Below, one piece after another: positions 15,200-24,092 of a DNA stretch of 64,000 bases. How positions within the stretch are numbered: position 1 is the stretch's first letter; every line of letters starts with the position of its first letter. The position numbers and the translations under genes were made by a program. This stretch comes from Kitasatospora sp. SolWspMP-SS2h (GTDB taxonomy: Bacteria > Actinomycetota > Actinomycetes > Streptomycetales > Streptomycetaceae). The notes beneath the pieces were generated by a model. That model was given only the letters and a program-made list of their open reading frames with translations. It was not told where the DNA came from and did no database searches. The stretch is from contig NZ_QLLT01000001.1 of the NCBI RefSeq assembly GCF_003259315.1, positions 186,001 through 250,000 on the forward strand, read 5' to 3'.

Positions 15200-17951
15200 C
15201 CCCCTGCCCGACCAGCTCCGCGACCTGCCGCTCACGCGGCGAGAGCGCCTCGCCGTAGCCGCGCCGCCCGGGCGAGGCCATCCGCCCGAGCCCGAGGTCC
15301 CGCCGGACGTGCTGGCAACGGGCCGCGTCGGAGGCCGCTCCGAGGGTGGTGTACGTGGCTTCGGCGGCGGCCAACCGCTCGGCCGCGGTCTGCGGGTCGC
15401 GCTCCGCGAGTGCCCGGGCCAGCCGCTCCTCCGCCCTGGCGACCTCGTAGGGGCGGCCGATGCTCCGCCAGGCGTCCCGGGCCCGGCGGTAGGACTCGAT
15501 CGCACCGCCCGGGTCCGTCCCCTCCAGCAGGACGCCCCGGGCCAGGGCCAGCCCCGCGTGGGCGGCGGGCGCGTCCGTCCTGCCGATCGCCTCCGCCGCC
15601 TCCTCGACCAGGTGCCGGGCCGCGCCTTCGTCGCCGACGCCCCGTACGACCTCCACGGCGATCGGCAGCAGTTCTCCGGCCCGGGCCCACGCCCCGGCCT
15701 GGCGCAGGATCGCCACCGCCGGCGTCAGCAACGCGGCGGCCGTCTCCGCCCCTCGTTCCACCAGTTCCACCGCTCCCAGACCGGCGGCGGCCCTGATCGC
15801 CGTGGTGACCTGTGACTCCCGCTCCCCGTACCCGGCGGCGGACTCGAACTCGGCCCGGGCGACCGCCAGCCCACCCCGCGAGGCGGCCATCCGACCGAAC
15901 AGCAGGGCGCGTTCGACCCGGGCCATCGCCACGTCCGGGTACTCGGTGCCGAGCGCCTCGAACCGCTCCTCCAAGCCCTGCCAGCGCCCGGCCAGGCCGT
16001 CGAGGCGCAGCAGGGCGATCCGGCTGTAGCACTCCAGGTAGGAGATCGCGGCCTGCCGGGCCAGGGCGCGGCTCTCGGCGAGCAGCCGTCCGGCCCGCCG
16101 GTCGTGGCCGGTCTCCAGCGCGATTTCGCCGACGTTGAACAGGGCCCTGGTGGTCTGCCGGACGAGCTCCGGGCTGGAGGCGCCGCGCGGCAGCCGGTCG
16201 AGTTCGGGCCACAGCCCGGGGTCGCCCTCGCGGGCCTGGAAGGTGAGCCTGGTGGCGCGGTAGGCGGCGGCGACCTCCTCGTCGGGCTCGCTCTCCAGCG
16301 CGGCGGCGGCCTTGGCCATCCGTTCCCGGACGGCCGCGCCCGCGCCGTCGCGTTCGTCCGTCGCGAGCGCGACCAAGGCCCGGGCGGCGCGGGCCGGCCG
16401 TTCGGCGATGAGCTCGTCGGCGGCCTGTTCGACCAGGACGAACCCGGCCCGGTCGCCGCCCTGGACGGCCACCCGCAGGCCCAGGGTGAGCCGGACCTCA
16501 CCGCGGTCGGCCACCGGCAGCCGGGGGTCCGCGATGATGTCGGCCAGCACCTCGGTACCGGCCTCGTCGTAGGCGGCGTTCGCGGCCAGGCCGGCCAGCA
16601 CCCGGGCGGCCCGCCCGCGGCGCTCCGGCGCGAGGTCGGTCTCGGCGAGCAGCTCGCGCAGCAGTGCGCCCGCCACTGCGGTGCGGCCCTGCTCCGCGGC
16701 CTGTTCGGCCGCCGCCTCGGCGGCCTGCTGCCAGGCGGCCCGGTCGCCGAGCGCGCGGGTGTGCGCGGCGATCCGGGCGAGTGGCCGCGGTTGCCCGGCG
16801 CGCAGCGACTCGATGGCCCGGCGGTGGAGCGCGGAGCGCGTCGGGCCCGGTATCCGCCGGTACGCCACCTGCCGGGCGGGCTCCCGGCGGAACGCGTACC
16901 TGGCCGGGGCGGGCTCGCCCAGCACCGCTGCGTGCAGGGCCTCCACCAGCCCGGCGGAGACCTGCTCGGTGGGCAGCGCGGAGACCTCGGCGATCAGCTC
17001 CTCCCCGGCCGGCTCGTCCAGCACGGCAACCGCCTCCACCACCGCACGCGCCTCCGGACCGAGCCCTGCCAGTCGCTCGACCACCGCGTCCCGCAGGCTG
17101 CGCGGCAGGTCCGCCCCGGCCAGGAGGGCTACGGGGTCCGTCCGCCGATCGTCCTCGCGCAGCACCGCCAGGTCCTCGACGATCGCCGCCGGAAGCCCAC
17201 CGGAGCGTCGGTGCAGCAAGGCCGCCACCGCGGGCACGCTCCCGGCGACGGGACCGCCACCGGCGGCCGAACCGGTCCCGCCCCTGGCACCGAGCGCGGC
17301 ACGGGCCAGCTCCAGGACCTCCGCCTCGTCCAGGAGCTCGACCCTGAGCAGCCCGCCGGAGACCCCGGGCGGGCAGCGGTAGGCCGCTCCCAGCACGGAC
17401 GCTCCGTCCGGCAGCTCCTCCGGCCGGTAGGTCACCACCAGCGACAGGCCGGGGTGCGGGTCCCTGGCCAGCAGCAGCAACAGCTCTCTGGTCGCCCGGT
17501 CGGCCCACTGCGCGTCCTCGACCAGCAGCACCACCTCGCCCAGCGCCCCGAGCAGCGCCCGCAGGCCCTGTGCCAGCCGGTACCGCTCGCCGGCTTCCGG
17601 CCCGGCGGTGTCCGTCGGCAGCAGGTCGGCCAGGTCCGGCAGCCAGGCCCGGAGCGCACCGGCGCTCGGCGGTACTCCGGCGGTCTCCACCAAGGCCGGG
17701 CGGGTGTGCCGGAACGCGTCCAGCAACGGCCCGTAGGGCGGTGGCTCGGCCGCTGGGTGGCACCGTGCGGTCAGCACCCGTTTCCCCGGGATCCCGGCCT
17801 CCGCCAGCGCCCGCTCGACCAGCGCGGTTTTCCCGACCCCCGCGTCGCCCTCCACCAGCATCACCGCCGACGCAGCGCGCAACACCCCGACCAACCGCGC
17901 CACCTCACGCCGTCGCCCGACGAAGCTCGGCGCTCCCCCGCCGTACCTCAT
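15066..17951 (-). CDS. Large ATP-binding LuxR (LAL) family regulator
   Basis: 961 residues from ATG 17951. The N-terminus is an AAA/STAND ATPase: [15 protein letters not shown], Walker A [10 protein letters not shown], Walker B [12 protein letters not shown]. A long alpha-helical, TPR-like middle (about 400-880) follows, and a LuxR HTH closes the protein: [45 protein letters not shown]. This is the MalT/LAL layout; such proteins act as ATP-gated activators, in Streptomyces often of secondary metabolism or sugar use. The frame is open to 18425 but the conserved FVGR block near 17920 and GGAGGG upstream favour 17951. No adjacent target is obvious. Confidence 0.88.
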   Translation of the reverse strand: [961 protein letters not shown]

Positions 17952-18451
17952 CTCCGCCCGCCCCCTCCGCACGCCCGGCCCGACCGCACGAGCCGACGAG
18001 AGCACGTACGTTCCGTACGCCCCATCGTGCCGTGCCGCCCGCACCCCCCGGCCACCGACCGCCGACGCACCACCCTCGGCTGCCTCCTCACCGCAACCCT
18101 TCCTTCCCACCTCCTCTCGCACCTGAAATCCCTCCACCGCACCCACCTGCCTGCTCACCGGCCCCGACCCCCGGCTCACCGCTCTGGGCCACGGCCCGGC
18201 GCCCCTCCCCGTCCTGCTTTCCTCCCGGTACTTCCGCTCCACGGGAACGCACCTGCTGCCGCGCCCCCGGCCAGGCAACTTCCCTGTTGACAGCCGTTCC
18301 ACCTGCTCCCGCCGGCCCCACGGAGAACACCCGTCCCGGCTCCTGCCCCGAGCGCTTCGGCACCGCGCCGTGTTGCGGGCCGGGTGACTCCCTGGCGAGC
18401 ATGAAGAAACTGCGTGCGACCTCACCCCGAGCGACGAGGACAGGTGCTGTC
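17952..18451. other. Intergenic region between LuxR regulator and DUF5709 gene
   Basis: This 500-base divergent gap has no convincing gene. It is C-rich on the plus strand, unlike the neighbouring coding DNA. TTGACA at 18287-18292 is a good -35 match, but no matching -10 is seen at 16-19 bases, so I do not call a promoter. Confidence 0.4.
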
Positions 18452-18946
18452 ATGACCGACTGGGACGCCCAGGACCCGGAACCCGCCGAGGACGACGGCG
18501 TTCTCGAACCTGCCGACTCCCTGCTCACGGACCGGCTGGACGACGACCCGCTCGACACTGGAGTCATCCCGCCGGACGGCTACCACGGGGCCACCTCGTA
18601 CGGCACCACGCCCGAGGAGGCCGAGCGCGGCGAGTCCCTGGATCAGCTGCTGTCCGAGGAGGAGCCCGACGACAGCCCCGAGGCGGTCGACGACCGTTGG
18701 GCCGACGGGCCCTCGCCCCGGTCCGGCCGCTTGGTCGAGGACGGCATCGACACCGAGGGCACCGACGTCGGACCGGACGCCGGGGCCGCCAGTGCGGAAG
18801 AGGCCGCCGTGCACCTGGTGTACCCGGACGAGGACGCCGAGGCCGAGTTCGACGACGCCGAGCCCGACGAGCCGCTGCGTGAGGCGGTCAGGTTCACCGT
18901 GCTCGACGACCTGGCCGATCGCGTCCCCGACGACGACTACCGCTGA
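18452..18946 (+). CDS. DUF5709 acidic protein
   Basis: 164 residues, extremely acidic (Asp/Glu about a third of residues). It shows the DUF5709 pattern: DPLDTGVIPPDGYHGAT, TTPEEAERGESLDQLLSEEEPD and a central GRLVEDGIDTEGTDVGPDAG. No signal peptide or membrane segment is present; the protein is probably largely disordered. The family is widespread in actinomycetes without a known role; in Streptomyces such genes are often linked to stress sigma factors. The start ATG 18452 follows GAGGACAGG. Confidence 0.78.
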   Translation: MTDWDAQDPEPAEDDGVLEPADSLLTDRLDDDPLDTGVIPPDGYHGATSYGTTPEEAERGESLDQLLSEEEPDDSPEAVDDRWADGPSPRSGRLVEDGIDTEGTDVGPDAGAASAEEAAVHLVYPDEDAEAEFDDAEPDEPLREAVRFTVLDDLADRVPDDDYR

Positions 18947-18978
18947 GCCGCCCCTCCGGTTCCGCCGGGTCCCCGGTC

Positions 18979-19728
18979 TCAACCACTCACCCCCACCTCC
19001 AGGTCGGCCACCAGCAGTCGGGGTCCACTCTCGTCGGCCTCCGCCATCACGGTCCCGTCCGGTGCCCACACGGCGCTGCCCCCGCAGCCCGTCCACGGTC
19101 CGGCGGGGCCGACGTGGTTGGCGAGCACCACGTACATTCCGGTGGCCTTCGCTATCACCGGATGAAGGGCTCGGCGTTCCTCACGTCCCCCTCCGGTGCC
19201 GTACAGCGAACTCGCCAGATGCACCTGGCAGCCGAGGGCTGCGTTCCGCGAGGGCACTTCGGGGAAGTGGTTGTCGAAGCACGTCCCCAACGAGTAGCCG
19301 ATGCCGTCCAGCCGGAAGCGGCCGCCCCCACTTCCGGCCTCGAACACCTCCTGTTCGTTCTCGTACAGATGCTCCTTCGCGTACACCTCCACCACGGAGC
19401 CGTCCTGGGCGTACACGGTGCTGGTGATCCGTGGTCGGCCTCCCGGTCCTGCCGCAGCCCCGTTGACCACCAGCGTGATCCCCGCTTCACGCAGCGGGTC
19501 GAGACGCACGTCCTCCGCCTCGGTCCACAGCGTCCGGTCCGCACCGATCAGCTCGGGCTCGTACCCGGTGAGCGCCAGCTCCGGACAGACCATCACCACG
19601 CTGCCCGCCTCCCGCGCCTCCCGCGCCAGACCGGCGATCCGCCGCACGTTGGCCACCACGTCACCCGCCACGCACTCGAACTGGGCCGCTGCCACCCGTA
19701 CCCGCACCAACTGGCTCCTTCCCATCAC
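18979..19728 (-). CDS. Carbon-nitrogen (nitrilase-family) hydrolase
   Basis: 249 residues, full length for the family. The Glu-Lys-Cys triad is complete: Glu in VCPELALTGY, Lys in YAKEHLYENE and Cys in LGTCFDNHFPE; a family Glu also follows in HFPE. The C-terminus has VVLANHVGPAG and SAVWAPDGTVMAEA, as in omega-amidase/nitrilase-like proteins. It hydrolyses an amide or nitrile C-N bond; the substrate is not evident. Start is GTG 19728 or the next codon ATG 19725. An IS element lies 49 bases upstream and may have removed or replaced its promoter. Confidence 0.88.
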   Translation of the reverse strand: MMGRSQLVRVRVAAAQFECVAGDVVANVRRIAGLAREAREAGSVVMVCPELALTGYEPELIGADRTLWTEAEDVRLDPLREAGITLVVNGAAAGPGGRPRITSTVYAQDGSVVEVYAKEHLYENEQEVFEAGSGGGRFRLDGIGYSLGTCFDNHFPEVPSRNAALGCQVHLASSLYGTGGGREERRALHPVIAKATGMYVVLANHVGPAGPWTGCGGSAVWAPDGTVMAEADESGPRLLVADLEVGVSG

Positions 19729-19769
19729 ATCGCTTGCTTGGACGCTACCGCCTACGCTCCGGTCCGTTT

Positions 19770-19777
19770 CCTTCGCG
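19770..19777 (+). repeat. 8-bp target site duplication, left copy
   Basis: CCTTCGCG directly abuts the left end of the IS element and is repeated exactly at 21162-21169 after its right end. Confidence 0.9.
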
Positions 19778-21161
19778 GGGTCTGTCCAATGAACGGTGTA
19801 ACTCGGATGGGTTGAGTTAGCGGCGGCCGATGGAGAGTCGGCCGTCGAAGGCGATCTCGAAGGCGTTCAGGGCGGCCTTCCAGCGGGTTGTCCAGCGTTT
19901 GCGGCCGGCCCCGGTCGGGTCGAGCGACATGATCGCCATGTAGACGCACTTCAGGGCCGCCTGCTCGTTCGGGAAGTGCCCGCGCGAGCGGACGGCCTTG
20001 CGGATCCGGGCGTTCACCGACTCGATCGCGTTCGTGGTGCAGATGACCCGGCGGACCTCGGCGTCGAAGCTCAGGAAGGGCACGAACTCGGGCCAGGCGT
20101 TCTCCCAGAGCCGCACGATCGCCGGATACTTCCTGCCCCATGCCTCGGTGAACTCCACGAACCGCTCGAGTGCGGCGTCTTCGGTCGGCGCCGTGTAGAC
20201 GGGCTTGAGCGCCTTGGAGATCTTGTCCCAGTCCTGCCGGGCCGCGTAGCGGAACGAGGCCCGGATCAGGTGGACGATGCAGGTCTGGGTGACGGCCTGC
20301 GGCCAGACCGCGGCGATGGCGTCCGGCAGGCCCTTGAGGCCGTCGCAGACGACCATGCAGACGTCCGCGACGCCGCGGTTCTTGATCTCGGTCAGCACGT
20401 GCAGCCAGTACTTGGCACCCTCGCCGCCGTCACCGGCCCAGAGCCCGAGGATCTCGCGGGTGCCCTCGACCGTGACCGCGAGGGCAACGTAGATCGGCCG
20501 GTTGGCGACCTGGCCGTCGCGGAGCTTCACGTGCACGCAGTCGATGAACACCACCGGATAGACCGGGTCGAGGGGCCGGTTCTGCCACTCGGTCATGCCC
20601 TCGATCACCTGGTCGGTGATGGTGGAGATGGTCTGCTTCGACACCTCCGCGCCGTAGACGTCGGCCAGGTGCGCGGAGACCTCACCGTGCGTCAGGCCGC
20701 GGGCCGACAGCGACAGCACCATCTCGTCGACGCCGGACAGGCGCCGCTGCCGCTCGCGAACCAGTTGCGGCTCGAACGAGCCCTCCCTGTCCCGGGGGAC
20801 GTCGATCTCGACCGGGCCGACCTCGGTCAGCACGGTCTTCGACCGGACGCCGTTGCGCGAGTTCCCGCTGCCGGCCCCGGCCGGGTCGTGCTTCTCGTAG
20901 CCGAGGTGGTACGTCATCTCGCCTTCGAGCGCGGACTCCAGGAGCTTCTTCGTCAACTGCTGGAGCAGGCCTCCGGCGCCGGTGAGCTGCAGCCCGCTCG
21001 CGCGGGCCCGGTCGACCAACTGCCCGATCAACTGGTCGTCCAAGGCGTCCGACTGCAACTCCACCGGCCGCACGGCCTCCACGGCCTCGGCCGAGACGAT
21101 CACGTCTGTCATCAGGTGCTATTTCCTTGATTGGGAGTTACACCGTTCTTTTTACAGACCC
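19778..21161 (-). mobile_element. IS256-family insertion sequence, complete
   Basis: 1384 bp. The ends are 27-bp imperfect inverted repeats (GGGTCTGTCCAATGAACGGT... at the left, GGGTCTGTAAAAAGAACGGT... at the right; 24 of 27 bases match). Identical 8-bp flanks CCTTCGCG at 19770-19777 and 21162-21169 are the target duplication, of the length IS256 elements make. One intact transposase gene fills it. The identical flanks and open transposase point to a fairly recent insertion. Removing the element and one copy restores a continuous intergenic sequence upstream of the nitrilase-family gene. Confidence 0.93.
19817..21112 (-). CDS. IS256-family transposase
   Basis: 431 residues, the usual size. 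It is a DDE transposase of the mutator/IS256 group: the N-terminal region has LTKKLLESALEGEMTYHLGY and SKTVLTEVGPVEIDVPRDRE, and the catalytic acids fall in VVFIDCVHVKLRDG (Asp), VVCDGLKGLPDAI (Asp) and TTNAIESVNARIRKA (Glu). The frame is intact with no stop or frameshift, so the enzyme is probably active. It fills the element between the two terminal repeats. Confidence 0.95.
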   Translation of the reverse strand: MTDVIVSAEAVEAVRPVELQSDALDDQLIGQLVDRARASGLQLTGAGGLLQQLTKKLLESALEGEMTYHLGYEKHDPAGAGSGNSRNGVRSKTVLTEVGPVEIDVPRDREGSFEPQLVRERQRRLSGVDEMVLSLSARGLTHGEVSAHLADVYGAEVSKQTISTITDQVIEGMTEWQNRPLDPVYPVVFIDCVHVKLRDGQVANRPIYVALAVTVEGTREILGLWAGDGGEGAKYWLHVLTEIKNRGVADVCMVVCDGLKGLPDAIAAVWPQAVTQTCIVHLIRASFRYAARQDWDKISKALKPVYTAPTEDAALERFVEFTEAWGRKYPAIVRLWENAWPEFVPFLSFDAEVRRVICTTNAIESVNARIRKAVRSRGHFPNEQAALKCVYMAIMSLDPTGAGRKRWTTRWKAALNAFEIAFDGRLSIGRR

Positions 21162-21169
21162 CCTTCGCG
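21162..21169 (+). repeat. 8-bp target site duplication, right copy
   Basis: CCTTCGCG, identical to 19770-19777, abuts the right end of the IS element. Confidence 0.9.
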
Positions 21170-21506
21170 GTCCCGGTCGTCAGCTGAACCACCTTCCGCC
21201 CTTCAGTAGCCTTCAAGGAAAAACCCGGCAGATGCGGAGAAACAGGTAGTGAGCACCTTGTCTCAGCCCCTTCGAACCGCATCGTTGAGCGCCCGGCGCT
21301 GATCGATTCGGTACGATCGCTCGCAAAGGGCGGAGGTGTCCGGTGGACTTCGATAGGCGCATCCTCGTGCCGGTCGGTCCGGATGCCCGGCGCTGGCGCA
21401 CCTTCGACAGCGAGCGCACTGCAGCGGTCGCGGCCCGAACGGTGACCTCCCTCGTTCCCGTAGTGCCGCAGCCGGTTTCAACCCTCCCGGCCACGACGGC
21501 GGGGCG
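21170..21506. other. Intergenic stretch with a doubtful short ORF
   Basis: This 337-base gap lies between the IS element and the MATE-like gene. A plus-strand frame from GTG 21343 has a good GGAGG six bases upstream and begins MDFDRRILVPVGPDARRW, but it shows no known domain and after about 50 codons runs antisense into the end of the MATE-like gene. It might be the start of a lost gene. I would not annotate it as a real gene without homologs. Confidence 0.3.
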
Positions 21507-22835
21507 TCACCGGCGAAGCACCAGGAAGCGTGCGCTGAACCAGAGCCCGACGAGTCCGAGGACGTTGCCCGCAGCTGTCAGCTTCGACAGGTCCCCGGCG
21601 CGTACGGGCCCGGGTATGAGGAACGCGGCGGCCAGCATCGCCGCGAAGTAGACGACGTTCAGCAGGAAGGCCACCCCCGCTCGACCGATCTGCTCCAGGT
21701 AGCTGAGCAGCGCGAGCGTTCCGCCGAAGAGCACCAGGGTGGGGCCGACCCAGGCGAAGTAGTCGGCGGTGACGGAGGCCGCGGCCCGATCCGTGGTCAG
21801 CGCCCGGGCGATCGGTTCCCGCAGCAGGAGTACCGCCGCCCCGAGCAGGAGGTACGGAGGGGTCGCCAGCCGCAAGGCGGTGACCAGGCCCGTGTGGTTG
21901 AGACTTCGCCGGTTCTCGGCGGGCCGCAAGGTCACGGCGATGGCCGCACCGGAGCCGGCGGCCATCGCGATCACCATCAGCAGTCCGACGGCCGTCTGCC
22001 CGAGGGCGAATCCCGCGACCTCGGTCGGCCCGGCCCCGCGCAGCACCCGCAGGTAGCCGAAGGTCACGATGGACAGCAGCAGGAACGTGCCCGCCACCGG
22101 GGCGCCCAGGCCCAGGAGTTCACGTATCGCACCCCGGTCGAGGGCCAGCACGGGCCAGGCCACCCGCCTCCGCCGCAGGACGCGTACGACGGCCGTCCCG
22201 ACGATCACGATGGCGGGCAGGCCCCCGATCGGCACCGCAAGTACGCCGAGGCCCGTGACCGCGCGGAGCGCGACCATGCCGACGATGGACAGCACGGTGA
22301 ACAGCACCCCCAACCAGGCGGCCGGACCGGTGTGGCCCAGACCGCGTAGAACTCCGGTACCGAGGTAGGGAATCAGCCCGACCACTCCGGTCAGAGCGAC
22401 GGCGACGACGAAGACCAGCACCTCGTGCCGGGCGCCGGGCGCGACCCCGAGAGCGGACAGGAAGGGGCCCGAAGCCGCCACCGCGGTGAGGGCTTGCAGT
22501 ATCAGCAGGCCCGCGCCGATGGTGAAGAACGTCGGTATGGACTTGAGCGAGTTCCGTTCTCTGCCGTTCCGAGCAGCGATGCCCGCAGAGACCTGGGCCG
22601 CCACCACGAGCCCTTCGGTCACCGCCAGCACGAGGTAACCGACCGGGGTGTACACCGAGCGGACGTAGAGCGCCTCCGGGTCCAGGCACCCCAGGAAGGC
22701 CACCGTCCAGGCCTGCAGCACCAGCCCCGCTACCAACCCGAGCAGGACGGATGCGGCGCACCGCGCGGCTGAGACGTTCAGCGACGCCGGCAGGGGCTGT
22801 TGTTTCTCGATGGTGGTCGTGGACTCCCCCGCCAT
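21507..22835 (-). CDS. MATE-like multidrug/oligosaccharide-type exporter
   Basis: 442 residues with about twelve membrane helices in two halves of six joined by a short polar loop (RRRRVAWPVLALDRGAIRELL), the topology of MATE/MOP-superfamily exporters. Family-like features are the start of each half: LVLQAWTVAFLGCLDPEALYVRSVY and LGAPVAGTFLLLSIVTFG, and GLIPYLGTGVLRGLGHTGPAAW, which resembles the GxLRGxGxT motif. The substrate is unknown and membrane-flippase relatives cannot be excluded. RBS GAGGGGGGAAG precedes ATG 22835. The 3' neighbour is the IS element region; the gene stands alone. Confidence 0.62.
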   Translation of the reverse strand: MAGESTTTIEKQQPLPASLNVSAARCAASVLLGLVAGLVLQAWTVAFLGCLDPEALYVRSVYTPVGYLVLAVTEGLVVAAQVSAGIAARNGRERNSLKSIPTFFTIGAGLLILQALTAVAASGPFLSALGVAPGARHEVLVFVVAVALTGVVGLIPYLGTGVLRGLGHTGPAAWLGVLFTVLSIVGMVALRAVTGLGVLAVPIGGLPAIVIVGTAVVRVLRRRRVAWPVLALDRGAIRELLGLGAPVAGTFLLLSIVTFGYLRVLRGAGPTEVAGFALGQTAVGLLMVIAMAAGSGAAIAVTLRPAENRRSLNHTGLVTALRLATPPYLLLGAAVLLLREPIARALTTDRAAASVTADYFAWVGPTLVLFGGTLALLSYLEQIGRAGVAFLLNVVYFAAMLAAAFLIPGPVRAGDLSKLTAAGNVLGLVGLWFSARFLVLRR

Positions 22836-23292
22836 GCTTCCCCCTCATGGTCATGCCGACAGCCCTCCACCGGGCGTCGGCGGTATCGACGCGACCGACC
22901 GTAGTGAGAGATTTTTATGAATTCAAGGAATTAACCTCCCCAGTCCATTCGGATTTAGTCTGAAAAATCCGGTGCCCGGCAGGGCGGGGAGCGCCGACAG
23001 CAAGGCGGCGCACCGCTCACATCCGGATGCCGGCCCTACACGCCGCTCGGCCGAAGCGGGGTGCTGCACCACCACGACGCCACCCCGCCACCCCGCCACA
23101 GCGACGCTGCCTCCCGGAAGGCCGCGGCTGGCCGCGCCCGCCACTGGCGAACTCCCATTCAGCACACCACCCGTTGGGGGCACTCACCGGCGTGTCCCGG
23201 TGTCCCGTTCCGATCGAGTGCGTTGTGCTGTACGGCGTCCTTCGGCCCTGTTCGGCCGCCCGCCCAGTCCCGCATGTCCTCTGGAGGTATCC
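22836..23292. other. Divergent low-GC intergenic region with minus-strand promoter candidate
   Basis: The 457 bases between the MATE-like gene (minus) and the HMA gene (plus) include an A/T-rich patch near 22900-22970 that stands out from the surroundings. It holds a promoter-like pair on the minus strand and a small CGGATTT/AAATCCG dyad (22950-22971). The part nearer the HMA gene (23000-23290) has no gene I can support. Confidence 0.45.
22898..22926 (-). promoter_or_regulatory. Probable promoter of the MATE-like gene
   Basis: On the minus strand TTGAAT (22926-22921) and TACGGT (22903-22898) are 17 bases apart, a reasonable match to a principal-sigma promoter. The -10 is 63 bases before ATG 22835. 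Confidence 0.45.
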
Positions 23293-23508
23293 ATGTCCAC
23301 CACCGCCGTCTTCACCGTCGAAGGAATGAGCTGCGGCCACTGCGAGCGAACCGTCACCGCCGGATTGACCGCGCTGAACGGCGTCACCAACGTCACCGCC
23401 GACGCGAAGTCCGGCCAGGTGACGATCGAATCCGCCGAACCCCTCCAGGACGACCAGATTCGCTCCGTCGTCACCGACGCCGGTTTCGCCCTGGTCGACC
23501 GAGTCTGA
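23293..23508 (+). CDS. HMA-domain copper chaperone-like protein
   Basis: 71 residues, a complete single heavy-metal-associated domain. The metal site is GMSCGHCERTVT (CxxC), followed by NGVTNVTADAKSGQVTI and a C-terminal DAGFALVD, as in CopZ and the Atx1 family. Such proteins bind Cu(I) in the cytoplasm and hand it to a P-type ATPase. RBS CTGGAGG lies 7-13 bases before ATG 23293. No copper ATPase or CsoR gene is adjacent, which is unusual since copZ and copA are usually neighbours. Confidence 0.92.
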   Translation: MSTTAVFTVEGMSCGHCERTVTAGLTALNGVTNVTADAKSGQVTIESAEPLQDDQIRSVVTDAGFALVDRV

Positions 23509-24092
23509 TCCACCGGCCGGGCACCCGCCCCGGAAAGCCCCACCCTCCTTCGATCCCGCCGCGTTCCTGCCCTGCGCCTCGCAGGAGCGCGGCGCTTTCT
23601 TCGCCTGAATCCACTTACCACCGCTAGGGCCGGATCAATCCATCTCCGGGGTGCACGTCTCCGAGGCGCAGCAGACATCACCACTGAAGGTCCGAACGAC
23701 CTCCGTCTCCCGCCTGCGCCCACCCCGCATCAGCCCGATTCCTCGCTTTCCGAGCAGTCCACCGATCCGACCGGTCTCTCCACTCGGTGCTGCGGTCCGA
23801 GGAATCTCTCCCTCGAATAATAATTTGCAGGCGATCTGCCGACCCTCCTACTCTTGGGCACAGCTGACGGCGGATCAGATCCCGCCGTTGGTTCTCCCGG
23901 CGTTCGCTCGTCCGGGCGCCGAGGTCTCGCAGTGCCGCTCTTAGAAGGGGGTCCCGCAATGGTTCCGATAATCCGCGACCGTTCCGCGGCGCTCCCGATC
24001 GCTGTTCCACCCCGCCGGTCCGTTCTCGCGTAGCAGTTGCGGCGGATCGCCACGATCGGGTTCAGCGTCTCCCACCCCTTCCTGGAGGTACT
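23509..24092. other. 584-base gene-poor, lower-GC region
   Basis: No convincing gene in any frame: the open frames here lack G/C third-position bias and known motifs. Base composition is visibly lower in GC near 23790-23850 (AATAATAATTTGC). I see no terminal repeats, tRNA or integrase that would mark an island. Confidence 0.5.

Noticed and set aside
18287..18310. Promoter before the DUF5709 gene (TTGACA)
   Set aside because: No acceptable -10 at a normal distance.
21343..21651. Possible short gene after the IS element
   Set aside because: Good RBS, but no homology I recognise and it becomes antisense to the MATE-like gene.
23651..23944. 97-codon plus-strand frame in the 23.5-24.1 kb gap
   Set aside because: No G/C third-position bias, no RBS, Pro/Ser-rich composition typical of non-coding DNA.
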